Shown here in pieces: positions 34,685 through 42,788 of a stretch of 64,000 nucleotides of DNA. The DNA comes from JAGOPY01 sp964619555. GTDB lineage: Bacteria > Bacteroidota > Bacteroidia > Bacteroidales > JAGOPY01. Both the position numbers and the translations under genes were made by a program. How positions within the stretch are numbered: position 1 is the first letter of the stretch; every line of letters starts with the position of its first letter. Below the pieces are notes generated by a model. The model was not told where the DNA came from, made no database searches, and saw only the letters and a list, made by a program, of their open reading frames with translations. The stretch is from the NCBI GenBank assembly GCA_964619555.1, contig CAZUDV010000020.1, forward strand, positions 1-64,000, in the 5' to 3' direction.

Positions 34685-34692
34685 TATTTTTG
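34685..34692 (+). promoter_or_regulatory. Candidate -7 box TATTTTTG for the hox operon
   Basis: Exact TAnnTTTG on the plus strand, 64 bases before the hoxF ATG and 3 bases upstream of the Rex box, so Rex binding would block the start site. Confidence 0.6.
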
Positions 34693-34694
34693 TT

Positions 34695-34712
34695 TTGTTA
34701 ATTTATTAACAA
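34695..34712 (+). promoter_or_regulatory. Rex box upstream of hoxF
   Basis: TTGTTAA-TTTA-TTAACAA has perfect 7-base arms around four bases. It begins three bases after the -7 box, the ideal place for a repressor to cover the transcription start. With the identical arms upstream of rex, this supports direct repression of the hydrogenase operon by Rex when NADH is low. Confidence 0.85.
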
Positions 34713-34755
34713 TACATCCCTGATTATCAGTTTTATAATAAAATAATCCTTAAAA

Positions 34756-36561
34756 ATGGAAGCAAAAATCAAAGCTATTGTGACTAATTTTAAGAATGAT
34801 CCGGGCAGGCTTATGGACATTTTGCATGCTGTGAAGGATGAGTTCGGATACATTCCCGGCGAATCGGTGGGTCAAATGGCAAAGTTGCTGAATATATCAG
34901 TGACTGATGTCAATCAGACCATTTCTTTTTATCACTTTTATTCTGATTCTCCAGTTGGAAAATATGCCATTTATCTGAATAACAGTGCAGTGGCCTGCAT
35001 GATGGGCAGAGACGAAATTGCCCGCGCCTTTGAAAAAGAAGTCGGAATCCCTTTTAATTCGGTCACTTCCGACGGATTAATAGGTTTATGGGACACTTCC
35101 GATATTGGAATGAATGACCAGGAACCGGCAGCAATCATTAACGATTTGGTTTTCACCCGGTTGACTGTATCCAAGGTCAGGGAGTTAGTGACGGAATTCA
35201 GGAATGGTAAAGATGTAAAGGACCTGGTCGTGAAATATGGAGACGGTGAAAACAGCCATCCCATGATCCGGTCAATGGTGCACAACAATATTATTAAAAA
35301 GGGCCCGGTGCTGTTTTCAGAGTATGAGCTGGGAATGGCAATCAGGAAAGCGGTGAACATGAAACCGGAAGATGTGATCGAAGAAATCAAAAGATCCAAC
35401 CTGCGTGGCCGTGGAGGAGCAGGTTTTCCAACGGGACTCAAATGGGAGTTCTGCCGGAAATCCAAAGGGGCTGTGACCTATCTTCTCTGCAATGCTGACG
35501 AAGGCGAACCCGGCACATTCAAAGAGAGGGTATTGCTCACGGAACTTCCCAAACAATTGTTTGAAGGGATGATCGTTGCGGGATATGCCCTGGGAGTCAT
35601 GGAAGGGATATTGTACCTGAGATATGAGTACAGGTACCTCGTGCAGTATCTCGAAGAAATGCTCCAGGAATTGCGCGATGGAAACCTGCTTGGAAAAAAT
35701 ATCGCCGGAAAACAGGGATTTAATTACGAGATCAGGATTCAGCTCGGAGCCGGAGCTTATGTCTGCGGTGAAGAATCGGCACTGATCGAATCGCTGGAAG
35801 GAAAACGCGGAGAGCCCAGGAACAGGCCTCCGTTCCCCGTGCAAAAAGGCTACCTCGACATGCCAACGGTCATCAATAATGTGGAAACACTCTCCGCTGT
35901 CGTGAAAATCATGGTGAAGGGGGCCGACTGGTTTAAAGCGCTCGGTACAAGGGAGTCGGCCGGCACCAAACTGCTCAGTGTTTCAGGTGATTGCAAGCAC
36001 CCGGGAGTTTATGAGATTGAATGGGGAATGACGATACGCGAATTGCTGGAGCTGGTTGGTGCATCATCCGTTCAGGCTGTCCAGGTGGGCGGCCCGTCAG
36101 GCGTGTGTATTAACCCCACGCAGTTCCACCGCGCCATTGCTTTCGAAGACCTGGCAACAGGCGGTTCCATGATTGTCATCGGCAAACAGCGCAACCTGCT
36201 GAAAGAAGTGGTGGTCAATTTCATGGATTTCTTCATTGAAGAATCATGCAGTTCCTGTGTTCCCTGCCGGTCACTGACCGTAATACTCCGGAACAAGTTG
36301 CAGAAAATCCTCGATGGAAAAGGAACCTCTAACGACCTCAATGAACTGCACCATTGGACCCGGTACATGAAAGCCGCCAATCGCTGCGGGCTCGGACAAA
36401 CTGCCGCCAATCCCATTCTCTCGACCATCGAGAATTTCAGGCAACTTTATGAAGACCTCCTGATACCCCAGGAAGAATACGTATCCACCTTCAACCTTGA
36501 GGAGGCTGTTGCCGATTCCTGCGAATATGTGGGCAGGATACCAAAGTTTGAACATAATTGA
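34756..36561 (+). CDS. hoxF: NAD-reducing [NiFe]-hydrogenase diaphorase subunit HoxF
   Basis: A 601-residue fusion of a NuoE-like domain (about 1-165) and a NuoF-like domain, the layout of Cupriavidus HoxF. FMN and NAD sites are GRGGAGFPTGLKW near 216, NADEGEPGTFKERV near 246 and GAGAYVCGEESALIESLEGK near 332. The [4Fe-4S] ligands are SCSSCVPCR near 498 and RCGLGQ near 541. In the NuoE part the [2Fe-2S] ligands are largely lost: where NuoE has CxxxxC and CxxxC, this protein has NSAVAC and TSDIGM. It exchanges electrons between NAD(H) and the HoxYH hydrogenase in the cytosol. First gene of hoxFUYHW. Confidence 0.95.
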   Translation: MEAKIKAIVTNFKNDPGRLMDILHAVKDEFGYIPGESVGQMAKLLNISVTDVNQTISFYHFYSDSPVGKYAIYLNNSAVACMMGRDEIARAFEKEVGIPFNSVTSDGLIGLWDTSDIGMNDQEPAAIINDLVFTRLTVSKVRELVTEFRNGKDVKDLVVKYGDGENSHPMIRSMVHNNIIKKGPVLFSEYELGMAIRKAVNMKPEDVIEEIKRSNLRGRGGAGFPTGLKWEFCRKSKGAVTYLLCNADEGEPGTFKERVLLTELPKQLFEGMIVAGYALGVMEGILYLRYEYRYLVQYLEEMLQELRDGNLLGKNIAGKQGFNYEIRIQLGAGAYVCGEESALIESLEGKRGEPRNRPPFPVQKGYLDMPTVINNVETLSAVVKIMVKGADWFKALGTRESAGTKLLSVSGDCKHPGVYEIEWGMTIRELLELVGASSVQAVQVGGPSGVCINPTQFHRAIAFEDLATGGSMIVIGKQRNLLKEVVVNFMDFFIEESCSSCVPCRSLTVILRNKLQKILDGKGTSNDLNELHHWTRYMKAANRCGLGQTAANPILSTIENFRQLYEDLLIPQEEYVSTFNLEEAVADSCEYVGRIPKFEHN

Positions 36562-36581
36562 TAATTTTTAAGATTCAAGAT

Positions 36582-37280
36582 ATGAGCGACAAAATCAGAT
36601 TCATCATAGACGACAAGGTGTGTTATGCCAACCCGGGCGAAACGATCATGGATGCCTCCCGTCATAACGGGGTTTACATTCCTTCTCTTTGTTATGTGGA
36701 AGGGATTAAGCCTGCCGGTTCCTGCAGGATATGCAATGTAAAAGTGAACGGAAGGTTCATGACGGCCTGTAATACGCCTGTTGCAGAGGGAATGGTGGTG
36801 GAGAACAATTTACCGGAATTGAATGACCTGCGAAAAGCAATTGTCGAAGTGCTTTTTGTAGCCGGAAATCATTTCTGCCCCGCTTGTGAAAAAAGCGGCA
36901 ATTGCGAGCTGCAGGCACTTGGATACTACTATCAGATGATGGTGCCAAGGTTCCCGTATGAATTCCCTGTAAAAGGAGTGAATGCCAGCAGCAAGCTGAT
37001 CTACCATGACCGGAACCGATGCATTATGTGCAAAAGGTGCATCCGGATGGTCATGAAGGAGGATAAGCACGTCTTCTCATTCAATGCCCGGGGCGGACAT
37101 CACCTCCACGTGGAACTGGATGTGGAACTCGCTGATAAACTGACGGAGGAGGAAGCGCTGAAGGCCATGGATATCTGTCCGGTTGGGGCCATCATTAAGA
37201 AAGAACGCGGCTATTACTCCCCAATTGGAAGCCGCAAATATGACTTCGACCCGATCGGGAAAGAACTAACCAATATTTGA
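36582..37280 (+). CDS. hoxU: Hydrogenase diaphorase iron-sulfur subunit HoxU
   Basis: The ATG at 36582 (MSDKIRFIIDDK) is preferred over a TTG in the same frame that would overlap hoxF. The 232-residue protein is like the N-terminal part of NuoG. It carries a [2Fe-2S] site (YIPSLCYVEG, then GSCRICNV and TACNTP), a His/Cys [4Fe-4S] site (NHFCPACEKSGNCELQ) and a [4Fe-4S] site from CIMCKRC plus a distant CPVGAI near residue 205. It relays electrons between HoxF and HoxY. Confidence 0.95.
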   Translation: MSDKIRFIIDDKVCYANPGETIMDASRHNGVYIPSLCYVEGIKPAGSCRICNVKVNGRFMTACNTPVAEGMVVENNLPELNDLRKAIVEVLFVAGNHFCPACEKSGNCELQALGYYYQMMVPRFPYEFPVKGVNASSKLIYHDRNRCIMCKRCIRMVMKEDKHVFSFNARGGHHLHVELDVELADKLTEEEALKAMDICPVGAIIKKERGYYSPIGSRKYDFDPIGKELTNI

Positions 37281-37301
37281 TAATCATTAATAACCACTGA
37301 T

Positions 37302-37850
37302 ATGAGCAAACCTATAGTTGCGACGACATCCATGGCAGGCTGCTTCGGCTGTCATATGTCCATTCTGGATATAGATGAGCGGATTCTCGATCTCATTGAA
37401 CTCGTGGAATTCAACAAGTCCCCGATCGATGATATCAAGAAGTTCACCAAACAGTGCGATATCGGTCTCCTGGAAGGAGGCTGCTGCAACAGCGAAAACG
37501 TCGAGGTACTGAAAGAATTCAGAAAACATTGTAAAATACTGGTGTCGGTCGGAGAATGTGCCATCATGGGCGGACTTCCAGCGCTCAGAAATGGTATTCC
37601 GATCCAGGAATGCATTGAAGAAGCCTACCTGAAAGGACCAACGGTGGGACTGAACAAGGAAAGAATTCTGCCGAACGATGATGAATTGCCCATGTTGCTG
37701 GATAAGGTCTATCCCTGCCATGAAATTGTTAAAATTGACTATTTTCTTCCGGGATGCCCCCCGAGAGCTGATCTTATCTGGAATGCCCTCGTAGCCCTTA
37801 TCACCGGTGACCCGATGAAACTACCTTACGAAGTTGTTAAATTCGATTAA
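37302..37850 (+). CDS. hoxY: [NiFe]-hydrogenase small subunit HoxY
   Basis: A 182-residue small subunit typical of group 3d bidirectional hydrogenases. The proximal [4Fe-4S] ligands are C14 and C17 (MAGCFGCHMS), the Cys in VGECAIMGG near 87 and the Cys in LPGCPPRAD near 150. No signal peptide is present, so the enzyme is cytoplasmic. It lies 21 bases after hoxU and 17 bases before hoxH. Confidence 0.95.
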   Translation: MSKPIVATTSMAGCFGCHMSILDIDERILDLIELVEFNKSPIDDIKKFTKQCDIGLLEGGCCNSENVEVLKEFRKHCKILVSVGECAIMGGLPALRNGIPIQECIEEAYLKGPTVGLNKERILPNDDELPMLLDKVYPCHEIVKIDYFLPGCPPRADLIWNALVALITGDPMKLPYEVVKFD

Positions 37851-37853
37851 TCT

Positions 37854-37860
37854 AGGAGGA
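37854..37860 (+). promoter_or_regulatory. Strong Shine-Dalgarno AGGAGGA before hoxH
   Basis: AGGAGGA is 7 bases before the hoxH ATG at 37868. Most genes in this window lack any Shine-Dalgarno, as is usual in Bacteroidota, so this site stands out and fixes the hoxH start. Confidence 0.7.
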
Positions 37861-37867
37861 AGTTAAA

Positions 37868-39319
37868 ATGACGAAAAAAATCACTATAGAACCCGTTACC
37901 CGTGTGGAAGGCCATGGTAAGGTTACCATTCACCTGGATGAAAATAATAATGTTGCCCGATCCAGGCTGCACATTGTCGAATTCAGAGGCTTTGAGCGAT
38001 TTGTACAGGGCAGGCCTTACTGGGAAGCCCCGGTGCTGGTGCAACGTCTCTGCGGCATCTGTCCTGTCAGTCATCACCTGGCTGCGGCAAAAGCCCTGGA
38101 CGTCATTGTAGGTGCAGGTACAGGTGAAGGATTGACCCCTACCGGCGAAAAAATGCGCCGCCTGATGCATTATGGCCAGATGTTCCAGTCACACTCCCTC
38201 CATTTCTTCCACCTGGTATCACCCGACCTTCTCCTTGGAATAGATGCCGATCCGGCAATCCGGAATGTCATCGGCGTGGCAATCCATCACAAGGATCTAG
38301 CGGTACAGGGAGTCATGATGAGAAAATTCGGACAGGAGATCATCGCCGCAACGGCCGGCAAGAAGATCCATGGAACCGGAGCAATACCAGGAGGTATCAA
38401 CAAGCACCTCACACCGGAAGAAAGGGACAGTTTCCTGAAAGGACCCGATCCGCTGAACATCGACAAAATGATCGAATGGTCGCACGGGGCCCTGGATTTC
38501 TTCAAATCATATTACAGGAAAAACAAGGACTTTATCGACAATTACTCCTTTTTCCCCTCCAATCACCTCAGCCTTGTCCGCAAGGATGGTGCTATGGACC
38601 TCTATCATGGGGTTTTAAGGGCGGTCGATGCTGAAGGGAAGAAGATCCTGAATGACGTCGATTACCAGCATTACAACGATTACATCGAAGAAGAGGTCAG
38701 GTCGTGGAGTTACATGAAGTTCCCCTACCTCAAGGAGTTCGGTCCGGAAAAAGGATGGTACCGCGTAGGTCCCCTGGCCCGTTTGAATACCTGTGATTTT
38801 ATTCCGACTCCCCTGGCACAGAAGGAGTTCGAAGAGTTCAAAGCACTTACAAACGGTAAGCCGAACAACCATTGCATGCATACGCATTACGCCCGTCTGA
38901 TCGAAATCCTTCATTCGGCCGAGGAAATTAAGAAGTTGCTCAACGATCCCGATCTGCTGGAAGGACCGCTTACTGCCAAAGGGCAGAAGAAGTCAGAAGG
39001 GGTCGGTCTCATTGAGGCACCAAGGGGTACCCTGTTCCACCATTACCGGATCAATAAAGATGACCAGATCGAAATGGCCAACCTGATCGTTTCAACCACC
39101 AATAACAACGAACCGATGAACAGGGCCGTCAATGTGGTGGCAAAATCGTGGATGAATGGAAAGACGGAGATCACAGAACCGATGATGAATGCCGTGGAAG
39201 TTGCCATCAGGGCCTATGACCCCTGCCTGAGCTGCGCGACACATGCATTGGGACAAATGCCGCTGGATATCTCCTTATACGACAAAGACAATAACCTCCT
39301 GGACAGGAAGACTACCTAG
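37868..39319 (+). CDS. hoxH: [NiFe]-hydrogenase large subunit HoxH
   Basis: A 483-residue catalytic subunit. The N-terminal nickel ligands are C62 and C65 in RLCGICPVSH; the C-terminal pair is C453 and C456 in DPCLSCATH. The protein continues 24 residues past His459 (from ALGQMPL), the peptide removed by the HoxW protease after nickel insertion. VTRVEGHGK near residue 10 is another family mark. It interconverts H2 with protons and electrons. Together with HoxF, HoxU and HoxY it forms a group 3d NAD-linked enzyme usable for H2 uptake or for disposing of excess NADH. Confidence 0.97.
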   Translation: MTKKITIEPVTRVEGHGKVTIHLDENNNVARSRLHIVEFRGFERFVQGRPYWEAPVLVQRLCGICPVSHHLAAAKALDVIVGAGTGEGLTPTGEKMRRLMHYGQMFQSHSLHFFHLVSPDLLLGIDADPAIRNVIGVAIHHKDLAVQGVMMRKFGQEIIAATAGKKIHGTGAIPGGINKHLTPEERDSFLKGPDPLNIDKMIEWSHGALDFFKSYYRKNKDFIDNYSFFPSNHLSLVRKDGAMDLYHGVLRAVDAEGKKILNDVDYQHYNDYIEEEVRSWSYMKFPYLKEFGPEKGWYRVGPLARLNTCDFIPTPLAQKEFEEFKALTNGKPNNHCMHTHYARLIEILHSAEEIKKLLNDPDLLEGPLTAKGQKKSEGVGLIEAPRGTLFHHYRINKDDQIEMANLIVSTTNNNEPMNRAVNVVAKSWMNGKTEITEPMMNAVEVAIRAYDPCLSCATHALGQMPLDISLYDKDNNLLDRKTT

Positions 39320-39335
39320 TCAATTGGGCAGGAGA

Positions 39336-39791
39336 ATGAAAATACTGGTTTATGGGTACGGCAACCCGGGCCGCCAGGATGACGGGCTGGGTTATGAGAT
39401 GGCAAAGAAAATTGAATCATGGAGTCATGAAGAAAAGCTAACCAGTATCGATGTCGATTCAAACTATCAGCTTAATATTGAAGATGCCGACATCATCTCA
39501 GGTTACCACCTGGTCGTGTTTGTGGATGCCTCATCCGAAGAGATTAAGGATTTCTTAATGACTGATGTGACCGGCGAGGCGGATGTGTCTTTTACCACCC
39601 ATGCTGCTTCTCCGGGGTACATTGTCAAACTGTGCCATGAATTGTTCCGGAAATATCCGGTAGTGAAATTACTTCACATCAAAGGATATGAGTGGGAGTT
39701 CAGGGAAGGGTTATCAGAGAAAGCCACACAAAACCTTGAAAAAGCTTTTAGCTATATGAAGGGATATTTGAAGAATTTTCTAAATTCGTAG
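39336..39791 (+). CDS. hoxW: Hydrogenase maturation endopeptidase HoxW
   Basis: The ATG at 39336 (MKILVYGYGNPGRQDDGLG) is chosen over an in-frame ATG at 39243 inside hoxH, because the family begins at this glycine-rich strand and a purine-rich GGGCAGGAG precedes it. The 151-residue protease has GNPGRQDDGLG with the first nickel-contact Asp, and SNYQLNIEDADIISGYHLVV with the second acidic residues and VFVDAS. It cleaves the HoxH C-terminal extension. Last gene of the hox operon. Confidence 0.92.
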   Translation: MKILVYGYGNPGRQDDGLGYEMAKKIESWSHEEKLTSIDVDSNYQLNIEDADIISGYHLVVFVDASSEEIKDFLMTDVTGEADVSFTTHAASPGYIVKLCHELFRKYPVVKLLHIKGYEWEFREGLSEKATQNLEKAFSYMKGYLKNFLNS

Positions 39792-39887
39792 AGACATTCT
39801 GATGAAATCATACTGATGCAAAATTTTAAGCCCGGAATTTAGAATTGAGAGCCGAATAAGTTTATTAACCTAAACCATTTAAACACC

Positions 39888-40865
39888 ATGGATCTATCCG
39901 TAACTTACATGGGATTGAAACTGCGGAATCCTTTAATAATAAGCAGTTCAAGAATTACCAGTTCTGTCGAGGACATTAAAAAATGTGCAGATTACGGGGC
40001 GGGAGCCATTGTCTTGAAATCGCTCTTTGAAGAGCAGTTTCTGGCTGACCAGGCACGCCTGATGGACATGGATTCCAAATATTTCTGGTATCCCGAGGCC
40101 GTCGATTTCATTAATCAGCACTCAAAGGAACACGGTATCAGAAGTTACCTTGAATTAATAAAACACTCGAAACAAGCTGTTGATATTCCTGTTATTGCCA
40201 GTGTTAATTGCGTGACGGGTTCAGAATGGCCAAAGTTTTCTTCCCAGCTCGTGGATGCCGGTGCGGATGGCCTGGAACTGAATGTTTTTGTCGTTCCAAA
40301 AAGTGAGGAGAATAACAGTAAGGAACTGGAAGACCTTTACATTTCTATTGTAACTGAAGTCAGGAAAAACACCAGTGTGCCGGTCGCGGTCAAGATCGGG
40401 CCCTTTTTTACAAATGGTTTTCAGATGGTGAAACGATTGTCAGATGCCGGAGCGAACGGGATTGTGGTTTTTAACCGTTTTTACCGCCCTGACATCGATA
40501 TTGAGACGGAAACCATATCAAGACCGAATTATTTGAGTTGCCCGCAGGAAATGGGACAGCCTCTGCGTTGGGTATCTCTTTTTGCCAGCCGGGTAAAATG
40601 CGATATTGCCGGCAATACCGGTATTCATGACGGAAACGGGATGATCAAAATGCTCCTGGCCGGGGCGGCAGCAGTTCAGGTCTGTTCCACCCTTTATATC
40701 AACGGTTTAGGATATATTGACAACATGCTCACCGATCTGCAGAAATGGATGGGCTGGAAAGGATATCAATCCATTGACGACTTCAAAGGGAAGATGACCC
40801 GTCATCATGAAAATGTGGCAGCCTTTGAACGGGTCCAGTTCCTGAAGCAGGCGCTGGGGGAATAA
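39888..40865 (+). CDS. Dihydroorotate dehydrogenase-like flavoprotein
   Basis: A 325-residue TIM-barrel protein of the DHOD-like group. FMN-binding features include LRNPLIISSS near residue 12, IASVNCVTGSEW near 103, DGLELNVFV near 125, PVAVKIGPFF near 166 and the C-terminal phosphate site GNTGIHDGNGMIKMLLAGAA near 246. True PyrD enzymes have a conserved catalytic Cys/Ser and a K-rich loop that differ here, so the substrate may not be dihydroorotate. It stands 96 bases after hoxW and may be an independent unit. Confidence 0.85.
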   Translation: MDLSVTYMGLKLRNPLIISSSRITSSVEDIKKCADYGAGAIVLKSLFEEQFLADQARLMDMDSKYFWYPEAVDFINQHSKEHGIRSYLELIKHSKQAVDIPVIASVNCVTGSEWPKFSSQLVDAGADGLELNVFVVPKSEENNSKELEDLYISIVTEVRKNTSVPVAVKIGPFFTNGFQMVKRLSDAGANGIVVFNRFYRPDIDIETETISRPNYLSCPQEMGQPLRWVSLFASRVKCDIAGNTGIHDGNGMIKMLLAGAAAVQVCSTLYINGLGYIDNMLTDLQKWMGWKGYQSIDDFKGKMTRHHENVAAFERVQFLKQALGE

Positions 40866-40895
40866 ATCTGTTGTTGCGTTTTTTAGTAATTGTTT

Positions 40896-40903
40896 TATTT
40901 TTG
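40896..40903 (+). promoter_or_regulatory. Candidate promoter TTG-N19-TATTTTTG
   Basis: The -7 box TATTTTTG at 40896 is preceded by TTGTTG at 40871-40876 at suitable -33 spacing and lies 35 bases before the ATG of the 154-residue lipoprotein. Confidence 0.6.
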
Positions 40904-40937
40904 TACTTTTACATTAATAAACATAAATAATTAACCT

Positions 40938-41402
40938 ATGAACAGAAAATTACTCAAGATTTCCTTAATTGGAATGGTTCTCGTGGCTTTTCTCTTCTCT
41001 TTCAGCTCCTGCAAAAAAGATGAAGATAAAAACACCATCATTAAAGGTACGGCTTACTTCCCGGCAGGAACCAGCGGCGATCTTTCGAATTCGAAAGTTA
41101 GCATTTACACTTCTTATGACAATTGGGTCTACAATCAGCCCATTAAATTCGTGAGTGTCTCAGGCGCTGGCGCAACAGTAAACTTTGAACTGAAAGATGT
41201 ACTTCCCGGTAACTACTATCTGGATGTGTGGAAAGATATTGATAATTCTGCCACATGGTCAGTGAATGACTTCGTAGGCTGGTATGGATCTGGCGGACTC
41301 GGAGCTCCTTCCCTGACGGAATTCCAGGTAACTGACGGACAGACTCTGACTTTTAATATTCCAATGTATATTTTGGCTAAAAGTCATGGTTTTCCCAAGT
41401 AA
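40938..41402 (+). CDS. Lipoprotein with a small beta-sandwich domain, unknown function
   Basis: A 154-residue lipoprotein: signal followed by FSFSSC (lipid Cys near residue 25) and a KKDEDK spacer. The rest reads as one immunoglobulin-like or carboxypeptidase-regulatory-like beta domain: IIKGTAYFPAGT, SKVSIYTSYDNWV, VNFELKDVLPGNYYLDVWKD, and a final LTFNIPMYIL. These domains are often stalk or binding modules on the cell surface. It has its own promoter and a strong terminator 19 bases downstream, so it is monocistronic. Confidence 0.8.
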   Translation: MNRKLLKISLIGMVLVAFLFSFSSCKKDEDKNTIIKGTAYFPAGTSGDLSNSKVSIYTSYDNWVYNQPIKFVSVSGAGATVNFELKDVLPGNYYLDVWKDIDNSATWSVNDFVGWYGSGGLGAPSLTEFQVTDGQTLTFNIPMYILAKSHGFPK

Positions 41403-41420
41403 GAAAAAGAACTAAAAAAA

Positions 41421-41446
41421 AGAGGCCCTGCGGCCTCTTTTTTTTA
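41421..41446. terminator. Bidirectional rho-independent terminator
   Basis: A 7-base stem AGAGGCC/GGCCTCT with loop CTGC is followed by a run of T and preceded by a run of A. It can end both the plus-strand lipoprotein gene and the minus-strand barrel gene ending at 41452. Confidence 0.9.
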
Positions 41447-41451
41447 TACAT

Positions 41452-42762
41452 CTATTTTGATGCAGTGTCAAGGAAAACAGGTTTGGCGGTGATCATGATC
41501 CATACCCAGGAGGGGAAACGGGAATTTCCATAAACCCCCTGCAGCTTTTCCATCGAATCAGTCGCAAGGAAAAAAGAATATCCTCCCTTTATATTTATAA
41601 ATTTTACGACATCCCAGTTAAAGAACAGATCCAACTCTTCTCCCAGCGCTTTTGCCAGTATTTCCTGATTTTCAATGACCGGATCCTGTACATTGTTCTG
41701 AAGGCTGAAGAAATGAAAATCAATACCGGCGCTGAAGGTGGGTTTGAAAGCATAGTTGAATTTCAGGAAAATATCTGATAATCCACCATTTCCGGTTGAC
41801 TTGGGCAAGTTGTTGAAATAATCGAGATGGCCGTAATTACCATGACGATTGCCGTATAAAATATCAAAAGTGTGATTCTTGGCTGCATATGCCTGGTTAT
41901 CTGTATCCTGATTTGTCCCGGACAGATAGTCTATTCCTGCGCCCAATGTAATCCTTTTAACAATCAGATAACTGACTTTGGCTGAAAATAAGTAAGCGCT
42001 GGTATTGAGCCCAGTCCTGCCCCTTCCGTTTTGGTAGTACCCGCTGGCCAGGGCTTTGAGATTACCTTTATTCAGGCTTATATACAACCCATACGTGCCT
42101 TGCAGGTAAATCTTGTTATTATTGACATCGGAAGTGTCCACGGCATTTACCCCGGAAGCTATTCCAAAACCGGAGAGGTACAGCCAGTCATTCAGATTTT
42201 TTTTGATATATAAAAAGTTAAGCGTCTTAAACCTGTCGCTGTTATATCCGGTTTCATACAGGCTTTCCTTCATGTTGTTCCAGGAAAGCCCGACATCAAC
42301 CTGTATTTGTTTACTGATGTGCTGAAAAAGAAAGGCATCATACTTAATTTCACTCTGGTTCCATCCTCTTTGGCCAAATATCCTTTCATCCTCATAGATC
42401 CAATATTGCCTTCCAATTTTGATGAGCCCGTTCGGGTATATTTTCATACCAATCCAGCCTTCATTCAAGTCTATGCTGGCCGTACTCCCCGGGACTCCTG
42501 AATAAGCGGCGGTATTGTCGTCGCCCCACACCCTTATATCCTGGAAGGAAATCCCGAAGGAAAATCTATCAATCTGGTAATAGGCCGACAATCTGGCTCT
42601 TTCTGAAATGGTGAGTTGTGGGTTTTCATCCTGCGTGAGCATCTCACCATATCCCCCCCGGTATTCGAACCTTGGCCGAAATTCGCCTTTCAATAATAAT
42701 TGCCCATTTGATTGTGATCCAAGTAATAAAATAAAACCGAGCAATGGTACCAGTTTCCTCAT
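41452..42762 (-). CDS. Alginate-export-like outer-membrane barrel
   Basis: A 436-residue exported barrel (signal peptide ending QSNGQ). The opening LKGEFRPRFEYRGGY and the following SERARLSAYYQIDRFSFGIS are typical of alginate-export (AlgE-like) family barrels, with DLNEGWIGMKIYPNGLIKIG near residue 100. Repeated amphipathic strands follow to a C-terminus with SWVWIMITAKPVF. It lies 26 bases after pstB2 in the same direction, so it probably serves as outer-membrane channel for the second Pst-like importer, much as the OprO/P porin serves the first. Confidence 0.8.
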   Translation of the reverse strand: MRKLVPLLGFILLLGSQSNGQLLLKGEFRPRFEYRGGYGEMLTQDENPQLTISERARLSAYYQIDRFSFGISFQDIRVWGDDNTAAYSGVPGSTASIDLNEGWIGMKIYPNGLIKIGRQYWIYEDERIFGQRGWNQSEIKYDAFLFQHISKQIQVDVGLSWNNMKESLYETGYNSDRFKTLNFLYIKKNLNDWLYLSGFGIASGVNAVDTSDVNNNKIYLQGTYGLYISLNKGNLKALASGYYQNGRGRTGLNTSAYLFSAKVSYLIVKRITLGAGIDYLSGTNQDTDNQAYAAKNHTFDILYGNRHGNYGHLDYFNNLPKSTGNGGLSDIFLKFNYAFKPTFSAGIDFHFFSLQNNVQDPVIENQEILAKALGEELDLFFNWDVVKFINIKGGYSFFLATDSMEKLQGVYGNSRFPSWVWIMITAKPVFLDTASK

Positions 42763-42788
42763 AAGAATTTATTTTTAAGGTTAGGATT

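Noticed and set aside
34487..34755. Hidden hypC in the hypF-hoxF gap
   Set aside because: All frames have frequent stops and no MCL-type start; the gap holds divergent promoters and the Rex box only.
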